From Corallococcus silvisoli (GTDB lineage Bacteria; Myxococcota; Myxococcia; Myxococcales; Myxococcaceae), in NCBI RefSeq assembly GCF_009909145.1, contig NZ_JAAAPJ010000019.1, positions 1 through 64,000 of the forward strand: a DNA stretch of 64,000 nucleotides, written 5' to 3'. Positions 46,705 to 54,309 of this stretch are shown piece by piece. Under the pieces are notes generated by a model, which did no database searches, was not told the origin of the DNA, and worked only from the letters and a program-made list of their open reading frames with translations. A program made the translations under genes and the position numbers. The first letter of the stretch is position 1, and each line of letters opens with the position of its first letter.

Positions 46705-47470
46705 GCAGCACCCGTCCTTCCATGCCTCCCGCCACGGTGACGACTTCCCCCGTCACGTGGCCGGAGATGCGATCCGACGCCAGCGTCACCACGACGCGCG
46801 CCACGTCCTCTGGCTGCCCCACCTTGCGCAGGGGCATCGTCCGCGTGACGCGGCCGACGAACTTCGGGTCGTCCAGCTTTTCGCGGTGGCGGTCCACCGC
46901 CGTCCAGCCCGGGCACACCACGTTGACGCGGCCCATGGGCGCGATGCGGTGCAGCTCGTTCTTCAGGCTCTTGACGAAGCCGCTCGCGAGCGCGCCCTTC
47001 GCCACGGCGTAGTCGGTGTGGCCCGCCTCCCCGAAGAGGCCCGCGGTGGAGCTGATGATGACGATGTTGCCCGTGCCCGTGGTCTCCACGTGGCGCAGGA
47101 ACGCGCGGCAGCTGAGGAACACGCTGTCCAGGTTCTCCGCCAGCGTGCGGCGCCAACGCTCCAGCGACAGCTTCCACACCGGCTCGTCGGGCGCGGGCCA
47201 CACGCCGGTGTTGCACACCAGCACGTCCAGCCGGCCCAGGTCCTTCACCGCCTGGGGCACCAGCGCGTCCACGTCCGCCTCCACCGTGAGGTCCGCGCGC
47301 ACGGACGTGCCGCCCACCTCGCGCGCGAGCGCCGCCGCCTTCTCCTGGCTGCGGTGGTAGTGCACCGCCACCTTCGCGCCCTCGCCCGCGAACGCCCGCA
47401 CCAGCGCGGAGCCGATGCCACCCGCGCCGCCCGTCACCAGCACACCCTTGCCCTGCAGCTCCGTGTCCAT
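46694..47470 (-). CDS. Short-chain dehydrogenase/reductase
   Basis: The 258-residue SDR has the cofactor motif TGGAGGIGSALVRAF, the catalytic triad Ser (VIISSTAG) and YxxxK in DYAVAKGAL, NAG-like VCNTGV, and PG in NVVCPGWT. Standard classical-SDR length. It resembles FabG-type ketoreductases. The stop lies inside the start region of the methyltransferase gene, so the genes overlap. The partner gene points to a small metabolite pathway, but no biosynthetic cluster is evident. Confidence 0.9.
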   Translation of the reverse strand: MDTELQGKGVLVTGGAGGIGSALVRAFAGEGAKVAVHYHRSQEKAAALAREVGGTSVRADLTVEADVDALVPQAVKDLGRLDVLVCNTGVWPAPDEPVWKLSLERWRRTLAENLDSVFLSCRAFLRHVETTGTGNIVIISSTAGLFGEAGHTDYAVAKGALASGFVKSLKNELHRIAPMGRVNVVCPGWTAVDRHREKLDDPKFVGRVTRTMPLRKVGQPEDVARVVVTLASDRISGHVTGEVVTVAGGMEGRVLHEG

Positions 47471-47667
47471 CGCTTCGCGACTCCTCGTGGGCTCCCGTCA
47501 GGCCGGGAGGAATGCGCGGCATGATGCCCGAGCCCGCCGGGGCGGACAGGGAGGATCCGGAGGAGTGTCGTGGGAGACGCCGCTCGCGGGGGAGCGTGAC
47601 GAAATCGCCGGAGCGAACCTGACGGCGATGGGTGTCAGCCGAGCGGCGCGAGCGGGCGGACGTGCGG

Positions 47668-48294
47668 CTACCGCGGTGGCAGCCGGGCGCGGAGGCCGGC
47701 GACGAGCAGCTCCAACCCGAAGGCGAAGCGGCGGTCGAAGTCGCGATCCAAGATGGCGTCCACCGCGCCCGCCGCGTGGGGGTAGCGGGCCGCAGCGAGA
47801 TCCCGCAGCGCCACCTCCCGCGCCTTCACCTCCGAGTCCTGTGCGATGAAGCCCTGCTCCTCGATGGTGAAGCCCAGCACGTAGTCGAGCGCGGTGAAGG
47901 CCGCCCAGCTCGCCTCCTGAGGCCCGAGCCCCGCCCGGCCCAGGGAGCCGATGACGGTGTCGGCGACACGCAGCGTGTGCTCGGACACGACGAGGGTGCC
48001 TGCGTAGACGCGCGCACCGTCTCGGTGGGACCTGAACGCGCGCCGCAGCTCCTCCGCCACGGTGCGCACCACCGGCTCCCACGGCGTCTCCGCCGTCAGC
48101 GTCGTCGCCACGTCTCGCACCAGCGAGTCCGCCATCGCGTCCAACAGGGCCTGCTTGCCCGGGAAGTGCCAGTACAGCGATGGCGCCTGGATGGAGAGCG
48201 CCTTCGCGAGCACGCGCATCGTCAGCCCCTCCAGGCCGTGCTCATCCAGCAGCGCCCACGCCGCCTCCACCACTCGCTCCCGCTGGATTCGCAT
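47668..48294 (-). CDS. TetR-family repressor
   Basis: This 208-residue protein has an N-terminal TetR HTH (VEAAWALLDEHGLEGLTMRV, then IQAPSLYWHFPGKQALLDAM) and a TetR_C-like ligand domain. The W-H-F-x-x-K pattern after the recognition helix is typical. The ATG at 48294 has GGTGGAG six bases upstream (a GTG at 48306 is possible). It diverges from an FAD monooxygenase, and two palindromes lie between them, so it likely represses both genes and responds to the aromatic substrate. Confidence 0.9.
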   Translation of the reverse strand: MRIQRERVVEAAWALLDEHGLEGLTMRVLAKALSIQAPSLYWHFPGKQALLDAMADSLVRDVATTLTAETPWEPVVRTVAEELRRAFRSHRDGARVYAGTLVVSEHTLRVADTVIGSLGRAGLGPQEASWAAFTALDYVLGFTIEEQGFIAQDSEVKAREVALRDLAAARYPHAAGAVDAILDRDFDRRFAFGLELLVAGLRARLPPR

Positions 48295-48316
48295 GCCCCG
48301 CTCCACCCTCTCTGAC

Positions 48317-48357
48317 TTGACAAACTAACACCGTTAGAAGATCCCTAACAACGTTAG
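48317..48357. promoter_or_regulatory. Two TetR operator palindromes in the divergent promoter
   Basis: CTAACACCGTTAG (48325-48337) and CTAACAACGTTAG (48345-48357) are palindromes (CTAAC-N3-GTTAG) spaced 20 bp centre to centre, about two helical turns. Both sit between the TetR and FAD-monooxygenase genes. TTGACA at 48317-48322 may be a -35 element, without a convincing -10 at standard spacing. An AAACTAAC/GTTAGTTT pair (48322-48329 and 48353-48360) frames the whole site. Confidence 0.8.
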
Positions 48358-48385
48358 TTTGACGCCTTCGGGCAGGAGGTCGGTC

Positions 48386-49852
48386 ATGGCGGAAGTCCTC
48401 GAGGTAGCAGTGGTGGGAGCAGGCCCCACCGGGCTGTGGCTCGCGTGCGAACTGGCGCTGGCGGGGGTCCGGGTGGAGGTGTTCGAGCGGCGCGCGGAGC
48501 CGGTGCGAGAGTCGCGGGCCCTGACGCTGCACCCGCGTTCGCTGGAGGTGCTGGCGCTGCGAGGGCTGGAGGGGCGGTTCCTGGAGCAGGGACGTCCGCT
48601 GCCCACGGGCCACTTCGCGATGCTGGACACGCGGCTGGACTTCAGCGTCCTGGACACGCGCTTCCCTTACACGCTGTTCATCCCGCAGGCGGTGACGGAG
48701 GCGCTGTTGGAAGCGCGGGCGCGGGAGCTGGGCGTGGCCGTGCGGCGAAGCCACACCGTGGAGGCGCTGCGCCAGGAGCGCGACGGCGTGGAGCTGGAGG
48801 GCGCTGGGGACACAGGCGCGTTCCGGATCCGCGCGCGCTTCGTGGTGGGCGCGGATGGAGCCCGGAGCGCGGTGCGGAGGCTCGCGGGGATCCCGTTCCC
48901 GGGGACGGACGTGACACGCACGGCGATGTTGGGGGACGTGACGCTGGGAGCGCCGCCTTCGCAGCCCGCCATCGGCATCTCGAACGCACGGGGAGGCGTG
49001 ATGGTGGTGCCCATGGCCCCGGGCATCCACCGCATCGTCGTCAATGATCCGCTCCGGGAGCAGGTGCCGCTGCGCGAGCCCGTCACGCTGGAGGAGCTGC
49101 GGGACAGCGTCACGCGCATCACGGGCAGGGACTTCGCGATGAGGGAGCCCCGGTGGCTGTCGCGCTTCGGCAACGAGACCCGGCTCGCGGAGCGCTACCG
49201 CGAGGGCCGCGTGCTGCTCGCGGGGGATGCCGCGCACATCCACTTCCCGGCCGGGGGCCAGGGCCTCAACGTCGGCCTGCAGGACGCGATGAACCTGGGG
49301 TGGAAGCTCGCGGCGGTGGTGAAGAACGGCGCACCGGAGGCCCTGCTGGACAGCTACTCGCGCGAACGCCGTCCCGTGGGTGAGGCGCTCCTGACCAACA
49401 CGCGGGCGCAGACCGCGCTGATGGGCGCCACGGAGGAGACGCTGGCCCTGCGCTCGCTGCTGAGTGACCTGCTCCGTGAGCCCTGGCTGAACCGCCAGCT
49501 CGCGAACAACATTGGAGCCCTGGACGTAGGCTACGCGCCGCTGGAGGTCCCCGCGCCAGAGGTGGACACGCCCCTGCTGCCCGGCTGGAGCGGCCGCCGG
49601 CTGGCCGACATGCCCCTCCCGCAGGAGGACCGCGCGGAGGTGCCGCTCTACGCGGCGCTGCATGCCGGCCAGTGGCTGCTGCTGGGCCTGGGCACGGACA
49701 GCTCACGCCCCCTGCCCCGCTGGGAGCCCGGCTGGCGGCCCCCCGTGACACGGCTGCGGACACGAATCCCCGCCGCACGCGAAGACCTCCAGGGCCTGGG
49801 GGGAATGCTGGTGCGCCCCGACGGGCACGTCGCCTGCGCCTGGGCCGCGTGA
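48386..49852 (+). CDS. FAD-dependent monooxygenase (phenol hydroxylase/PgaE-like)
   Basis: This 488-residue flavoprotein hydroxylates aromatic compounds or polyketides. It has the N-terminal Rossmann motif VAVVGAGPTGLWLACEL, the DG motif VVGADGARSAVRR and the GD motif LLAGDAAHIHFPAGGQGLN. The C-terminal ~100 residues resemble the thioredoxin-like domain of PgaE/MhpA-type enzymes. The ATG at 48386 has AGGAGG seven bases upstream. Likely induced by release of the divergent TetR protein. It could detoxify plant or antibiotic aromatics; the substrate is unknown. Confidence 0.9.
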   Translation: MAEVLEVAVVGAGPTGLWLACELALAGVRVEVFERRAEPVRESRALTLHPRSLEVLALRGLEGRFLEQGRPLPTGHFAMLDTRLDFSVLDTRFPYTLFIPQAVTEALLEARARELGVAVRRSHTVEALRQERDGVELEGAGDTGAFRIRARFVVGADGARSAVRRLAGIPFPGTDVTRTAMLGDVTLGAPPSQPAIGISNARGGVMVVPMAPGIHRIVVNDPLREQVPLREPVTLEELRDSVTRITGRDFAMREPRWLSRFGNETRLAERYREGRVLLAGDAAHIHFPAGGQGLNVGLQDAMNLGWKLAAVVKNGAPEALLDSYSRERRPVGEALLTNTRAQTALMGATEETLALRSLLSDLLREPWLNRQLANNIGALDVGYAPLEVPAPEVDTPLLPGWSGRRLADMPLPQEDRAEVPLYAALHAGQWLLLGLGTDSSRPLPRWEPGWRPPVTRLRTRIPAAREDLQGLGGMLVRPDGHVACAWAA

Positions 49853-49869
49853 GGCCTCCAGGAACACGA

Positions 49870-49899
49870 AGGCCCGGGGCGTCGTCCGCTCCCGGGCCT
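49870..49899. terminator. Hairpin between convergent monooxygenase and kce genes
   Basis: AGGCCCGGG (49870-49878) pairs with CCCGGGCCT (49891-49899) around a 12-nt loop, starting 17 bp past the monooxygenase stop. No T-tract; bidirectional function is only possible. Confidence 0.45.
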
Positions 49900-49918
49900 C
49901 GCGTAGATGCGCCCGGGC

Positions 49919-50746
49919 TCAGCCCAGGCGCAGCAGCTGCCGGGCCTGCTCCGGCGTCGCGGGCTCACGGCCCGCGGCGCGGGCGCGCTTCGCGGCCTCC
50001 GCCACCAGCTCGAAGTTGCCCTTCGCGAGCACGCCCTTGGACAGGTAGATGTTGTCCTCCAGGCCGACGCGCGCGTTGCCGCCGCGCTTCGCGGCCTCGT
50101 CCACGAACGGGAGCTGCTGGCGCCCCACGCCCGCCACCGTCCAGGAGCTCCCCTCCGGCAGCGAGGCGATCATGAAGTCCAGCACCTCCGGCCGCGCCTG
50201 GAGCGTGCCCGGCACGCCCAGCACGAAATCGAAGTGCGCCGGCAGCTCCACCAGCCCCTCCTTCGCCAGGTAGCGCGCCTCGTCGATCATCCCCACGTCG
50301 AAGCACTCCAGCTCCGGCTTGAGGCCAATCGCGCGGATGCGCTTCGCGATGTCGCGCACCAGCGGCCTCGGGTTCCAGAACACCTCTTCCCCGAAGTTGA
50401 CCGTGCCCGTGGTCAGCGTGGCCATGTCCGGCTTGTCCGCGCCGGTGAGCGTCAGCCCGCCGCACCGCTCGTCCACGCCCATGCCTACCGCGCCTCCCGT
50501 GGACACCTGGACGAGCACGTCCGTGCGCTTGCGGATGGCGCGGATGGCCGCTCGGAACAGCTCCGCGTCCTGCGACGGCTTGCCGTCCGCCGTGCGCACA
50601 TGCAGGTGCACCATGGCCGCGCCCGCCTCACGGCACTTCGCCGCGTCCTCCGCGATCTCCTCCGCGGTGATGGGCAGGTGCGGCGTCTGCTCGCGCGTCG
50701 TCTCCGCGCCCACCATCGCCGCCGTGAGGACCATGGGCCGGCTCAT
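49919..50746 (-). CDS. kce: 3-keto-5-aminohexanoate cleavage enzyme
   Basis: The 275-residue TIM-barrel enzyme (BKACE/DUF849 family) exchanges acetoacetate for a 3-aminobutyryl unit: 5-amino-3-oxohexanoate plus acetyl-CoA give 3-aminobutyryl-CoA and acetoacetate. Conserved parts are VLTAAMVGAETTREQ, AAMVHLHVR (zinc-binding H-x-H), VQVSTGG, GTVNFGEEVFWN and a late GGNARVGLEDN. The ATG at 50746 overlaps the kal stop (ATGA). It is last of five overlapping genes in the lysine-degradation operon, which supports Kce over other BKACE activities. Confidence 0.93.
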   Translation of the reverse strand: MSRPMVLTAAMVGAETTREQTPHLPITAEEIAEDAAKCREAGAAMVHLHVRTADGKPSQDAELFRAAIRAIRKRTDVLVQVSTGGAVGMGVDERCGGLTLTGADKPDMATLTTGTVNFGEEVFWNPRPLVRDIAKRIRAIGLKPELECFDVGMIDEARYLAKEGLVELPAHFDFVLGVPGTLQARPEVLDFMIASLPEGSSWTVAGVGRQQLPFVDEAAKRGGNARVGLEDNIYLSKGVLAKGNFELVAEAAKRARAAGREPATPEQARQLLRLG

Positions 50747-51141
50747 CGCTGCCCCCGCTGCTTGTCCTTGGGGACCACGCACGTGCCCGTCGCCCGGCAC
50801 ACCACCACGGCCTCCGGCAGCACATCCGCCGCCGAGTCATTCACGTCCGGACGCGGACGGATGACCTTGCGCGCCTCGAAGCGCATCTTGCGGGACGTGT
50901 TGCCCGCGCTGAGGATCTCCCCTTCCGCCTCGATGAAGTCGCCCGCGTACACCGGCGCCAGGAACTCCACGGAGTCGTAGGCGCGAAACAGGCCCTCGTC
51001 GCCGTCCGAGCGGATGCACAGCTCCGTGGCCACGTCCCCGAACAGGCCGAGCATCCGCGCCCCGTCCACCAGGTTGCCGCCGTAGTGCGCGTCATGGCTG
51101 CCCATGCGCAGCCGCAGAACCGCCTTCACGCCAGTGCTCAC
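50743..51141 (-). CDS. kal: 3-aminobutyryl-CoA ammonia-lyase
   Basis: The 132-residue hot-dog-fold enzyme deaminates L-3-aminobutyryl-CoA to crotonyl-CoA. The family segment RMGSHDAHYGGNLVDGARM and the EFLAPVYAGDFIEAEGEI part match Kal proteins of lysine fermenters. Short length is standard. It overlaps kamE and kce by a few bases on either side, so all are translationally coupled. Confidence 0.92.
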   Translation of the reverse strand: MSTGVKAVLRLRMGSHDAHYGGNLVDGARMLGLFGDVATELCIRSDGDEGLFRAYDSVEFLAPVYAGDFIEAEGEILSAGNTSRKMRFEARKVIRPRPDVNDSAADVLPEAVVVCRATGTCVVPKDKQRGQR

Positions 51142-51923
51142 GTGGGTTCTCCCTGGTAGTGGGAGTCCTGGGACTCCGTGCCCTCTTTCTTCATCACCGC
51201 GTGCACGATGTAGTTCGCCACGTCCGACGGCTTGGTGCCCGGCCCGAAGCCCGCGTCGAAGCCCAGCTCCAGCGCCAGCTTGTGGTCCACGCGCGGCCCG
51301 CCCAACAGCAAGAGCGTCTTGCCGTGGATGCCGGCCGCCTTCGCCGCGTCGATGAACTGGCGCGAGTTGTCCTTGTGCACGTCGCGCTGCGTGACGACCT
51401 GCGACACCAGGATGGCGTCCGCGTGCTTCGCGGTGGCCTTCTTGATGAGGTCCTCGTTGGGCACCTGGCTGCCCAGGTTGAAGGCCTCGAAGCCCGGGTA
51501 GCGCTCCAGGCCGTAGTCGCCCGCGTAGCCCTTCATGTTCAGGATGGCGTCAATGCCCACCGTGTGCGTGTCCGTCCCGGTGCACGCTCCGAACACGACG
51601 ATGCGGCGGCGCACCTTCTCCTTGATGAGCGCGTTGAGGTCGTCGAACCCCATCTTGCGCACCACCACCTCAGGCACGTCGATCTCCGCGTAGTCCAGGG
51701 CCACGCTGGAGCGGGCGTAGACGACGAAGAAGGTGTACTGGTCCGCCGCGCGTTCGGCGGCCGCCACCTTCACGTCCGTGAAGCCCATCTTCTTCGTGAA
51801 CTGGGCGGCGGCCTCCTTCGCCTTCTCCGACAGCGGCACGGGCAGCGTGAACGACAGCTGCACCATCCCGTCGTCGCGACGGTCGCCGTAGGGGCGGATG
51901 ATCTGCTTGCTCGGCTTCACCAT
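51138..51923 (-). CDS. kamE: Lysine 5,6-aminomutase, beta subunit (B12-binding)
   Basis: The 261-residue subunit binds adenosylcobalamin and works with KamD to convert beta-lysine to 3,5-diaminohexanoate. The cobalamin motif is DTHTVGID (DxHxxG) with downstream LLLLGGPRV and DAGFGPGTKP. N-terminal part (LSFTLPVPLSEKAKEAA) is the dimerisation domain, containing the region that positions pyridoxal phosphate. Overlaps kal by 4 bp. A small secreted-protein gene separates it from kamD by 4 bp. Confidence 0.95.
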   Translation of the reverse strand: MVKPSKQIIRPYGDRRDDGMVQLSFTLPVPLSEKAKEAAAQFTKKMGFTDVKVAAAERAADQYTFFVVYARSSVALDYAEIDVPEVVVRKMGFDDLNALIKEKVRRRIVVFGACTGTDTHTVGIDAILNMKGYAGDYGLERYPGFEAFNLGSQVPNEDLIKKATAKHADAILVSQVVTQRDVHKDNSRQFIDAAKAAGIHGKTLLLLGGPRVDHKLALELGFDAGFGPGTKPSDVANYIVHAVMKKEGTESQDSHYQGEPT

Positions 51924-51927
51924 CGAA

Positions 51928-52407
51928 CTACCCCTTCTTGGGCGGCGTGAACGACACGCTGGTGCCCACCTTCTCGGCGACCTGGGCGAAACGGTCCTTC
52001 TTGCCCTGCTCCATGTAGAAGACCACCGACCACGTCGTCTTCCCGTTGCACCCCACGTACGTCACGGTGTCCACGTTGCCGCTGCCGTCCGGCGCCGCGT
52101 CCGTGTCCGTCTTCGTGGCCGCCGGCTGGCCGCCCACCTTCATCATGGTCCAGCCGTCGCCGCCGATGTTCGCGAGGATCTTCGTGCGGCACAGCTCCGC
52201 CCGCATGCCCGCGGTCTGCACCGTGCCCACGTCCACCAGGAAGTAGGCGTCACCGGAGGGCGCCAGGAACTTCTCCGTGCCGTCCATGTTGGAGCGCGTC
52301 CACGCCGCCGGAGCCTTCAGCGCGATGTTCTTCACCGTCACGCTGCTCAACGCATCCGCGCTGCCGCCCGCGGACAACATCACCGCCACAAAGGTACTCA
52401 GGATCAT
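51928..52407 (-). CDS. Secreted protein of unknown function inside the kam operon
   Basis: This 159-residue protein has a likely Sec signal (STFVAVMLSAGGSADA) and a small folded mature domain with two cysteines (AELCRTKI and YVGCNGKT), rich in beta-like segments (DAYFLVDVGTV, TWSVVFYMEQ). I do not recognise the family. Its ATG overlaps the kamD stop by 4 bp and its stop is 4 bp before kamE, so it is translated between the two subunits of a cytoplasmic B12 enzyme although it appears periplasmic. That is unusual and the role is unknown; it could be a later insertion retained for spacing of the operon. Confidence 0.8.
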   Translation of the reverse strand: MILSTFVAVMLSAGGSADALSSVTVKNIALKAPAAWTRSNMDGTEKFLAPSGDAYFLVDVGTVQTAGMRAELCRTKILANIGGDGWTMMKVGGQPAATKTDTDAAPDGSGNVDTVTYVGCNGKTTWSVVFYMEQGKKDRFAQVAEKVGTSVSFTPPKKG

Positions 52408-53954
52408 GACGCCTCCAGCATTTCCAGGAACGGGTTGAAGTAATCCGGCGCCTTCTCCAGCACGCCGTCCAGGCCCTTGCCACCGGTCTCCTCGCGCTTC
52501 ACGTCACCGAAGCGCCCCTTGCCGATGGCGGCCACCATGCCCTCCGAGTGGCACTCGCGCAGCAGCTCCTCCGCCTTGGCGAAGACCTCGCGCGCCCGGT
52601 TGGCGATCTTCCCGTCCTCGCGGACGGTGAACTCCTCGTCGATGCCGCGCGCCGCGCGGTGGATGTACGACGCGGACTTGAGCGCCACGTACCGGTCCGC
52701 GAGCAGCGGTGTGTGCATGGCCTCCGTCATCATCCCGAGCAGCTGGATGCCCTGCCGCGTCCAGATGGCCACCAGGTCCGCCATCACGTCGTACGCGTGG
52801 CTGAAGAAGATGTCCGTCTCCTTGTGCTTCGTGGGCGGCATGTACTTGAGCGGCGCGTCCGGGAAGCAGCGGCGCACGAGCATCGCCTGGGACAGCTCCA
52901 GCAGGAGCGTGTCGTCCCGGTACGGATCGATCTCGTACGAGTGGCCAATGCCCAGCTGCCAGTCCTTCAGGCCCGCGCGCTTGGCGAAGGACTCGTTGAT
53001 GAACTGGCTGGCGATCACGGTGTGGGCCGCGTCGTACGCGTCCGCGGTGGTGATGTAGTTGTCCTCGCCGGTGTTGATGATGATGCCGGCCAGGGCGCAG
53101 ATGCGGCGGCTGAAGTACTGGTCGATGAACGTCCGGCGCATGTTGATGTCCCGGAACAGGATTCCGTACATCGCGTCGTTGAGCAGCATGTCCAGCTTCT
53201 CGTAGGCCGCGCAGAAGGCGATCTCCGACATGCAGAGGCCGGACGAGTAGTTGGTGAGCTGGATGTAGCGCTTGAGCTTGCGGCTCTCGTCGTCCAGGGC
53301 CTCGCGCATCACGCGGAAGTTCTCCTGGGTGGCGTAGGTGCCGCCGTAGCCCTCCGTCGTCGCGCCGTGGGGCACGTAGTCCAAGAGCGACTGCGCCGTG
53401 GAACGGATGACCGCGATGACGTCCGCGCCCGCCTGGGCCGCCGCGCGGGCCTGATCCACGTCGTCGTAGATGTTGCCGGTGGCCACGATGACGTACTTGT
53501 GCGGCGCGGGCGACATGGGGAACTGTTCGCGCAGGGCGTTGCGCTGGGCGATGCGCGCCTTCAGCTCCGTCATCGCCGCCCGGGCCTCCGCGCGCACCTC
53601 GTCGCGCAGGTTCGCCTCCATCTCCGGCGACAGGGGGCCCATCTTGTCCATGGGCAGCGCGGTGAGGCGCTCCACGGCCTCCAGCGGGCTGCGGGCGCCC
53701 AGTTGCAGCGCCCGGCCATACCAGTACGCGGCGCCCCGGTTGAGCACCCCGGCGGACTTCAGCTTGTCCACCATCAGGTTGGTGAGCGGCACGCCGCGCG
53801 CGCCCGCACCGGAGATCCCAAAGAAGCGCAGCACGGTGCGCTCATTGGAGACGGTGGTGTTGTGTTGGATGAGGTCGAAGATCGGATTGACGATCTCGGC
53901 CGCCAGCTTGCGCGCCTCGGCAATCCGCGCGTCGTCGATAAACGGGCCTGACAT
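52404..53954 (-). CDS. kamD: Lysine 5,6-aminomutase, alpha subunit
   Basis: The 516-residue TIM-barrel subunit carries the substrate and pyridoxal-phosphate site of the mutase. Family segments are ERTVLRFFGISGAGARGVPL, NRGAAYWYGRALQLGARSP, TGNIYDDVDQA, GGTYATQENFRVMREAL, IGHSYEIDPYRDD and KYMPPTKHKETDIFFSHAYD. Length is typical. The gene leads the operon kamD-orf-kamE-kal-kce. No kamA (lysine 2,3-aminomutase), which makes beta-lysine, is in the window. ATG at 53954. Confidence 0.96.
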   Translation of the reverse strand: MSGPFIDDARIAEARKLAAEIVNPIFDLIQHNTTVSNERTVLRFFGISGAGARGVPLTNLMVDKLKSAGVLNRGAAYWYGRALQLGARSPLEAVERLTALPMDKMGPLSPEMEANLRDEVRAEARAAMTELKARIAQRNALREQFPMSPAPHKYVIVATGNIYDDVDQARAAAQAGADVIAVIRSTAQSLLDYVPHGATTEGYGGTYATQENFRVMREALDDESRKLKRYIQLTNYSSGLCMSEIAFCAAYEKLDMLLNDAMYGILFRDINMRRTFIDQYFSRRICALAGIIINTGEDNYITTADAYDAAHTVIASQFINESFAKRAGLKDWQLGIGHSYEIDPYRDDTLLLELSQAMLVRRCFPDAPLKYMPPTKHKETDIFFSHAYDVMADLVAIWTRQGIQLLGMMTEAMHTPLLADRYVALKSASYIHRAARGIDEEFTVREDGKIANRAREVFAKAEELLRECHSEGMVAAIGKGRFGDVKREETGGKGLDGVLEKAPDYFNPFLEMLEAS

Positions 53955-54111
53955 GCGCGCACCCTACCCGAGCCCCGCGCGCTTCGGCTCAAGAACCCGG
54001 GGCCTCCGCCCGCCAGGGGACGATGCCGCACCGCGCCTCTTGGATGGCGAGACGCATCACGCCGCGAGAGTGCGCCCCGCGCCCCGGGCGACCCCACCGA
54101 AACTTCGTTGC

Positions 54112-54153
54112 AGGCGCGAGTACCGAAAAATCAGGCACGAGCACCGAAAAAGC
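54112..54153 (+). promoter_or_regulatory. Two tandem 21-bp repeats upstream of the catalase gene
   Basis: AGGCGCGAGTACCGAAAAATC (first 21 bases) is followed directly by a second copy differing at three positions (AGGCACGAGC and ACCGAAAAAGC). A 21-bp period places both on one face of the helix, as for a regulator bound twice. They lie about 160 bp before the TTG start of the catalase. The rest of the 355-bp gap 53955-54309 has an AT-rich patch near 54225-54250 but no clear -35/-10 pair. Confidence 0.55.
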
Positions 54154-54309
54154 GAGGGTGCCTCCCACCCAAATGACGGTGAAAACACCGCCACGTCGGT
54201 GACAGCGGCCACACTCAACATGCCAACTTATTGAAATAACTGAAAATGAGTACGCGGCATGGGACGTGCTCTGTGGCTGCCCGCGGTCCCCGCAACCCAA
54301 GGAGTCCCC

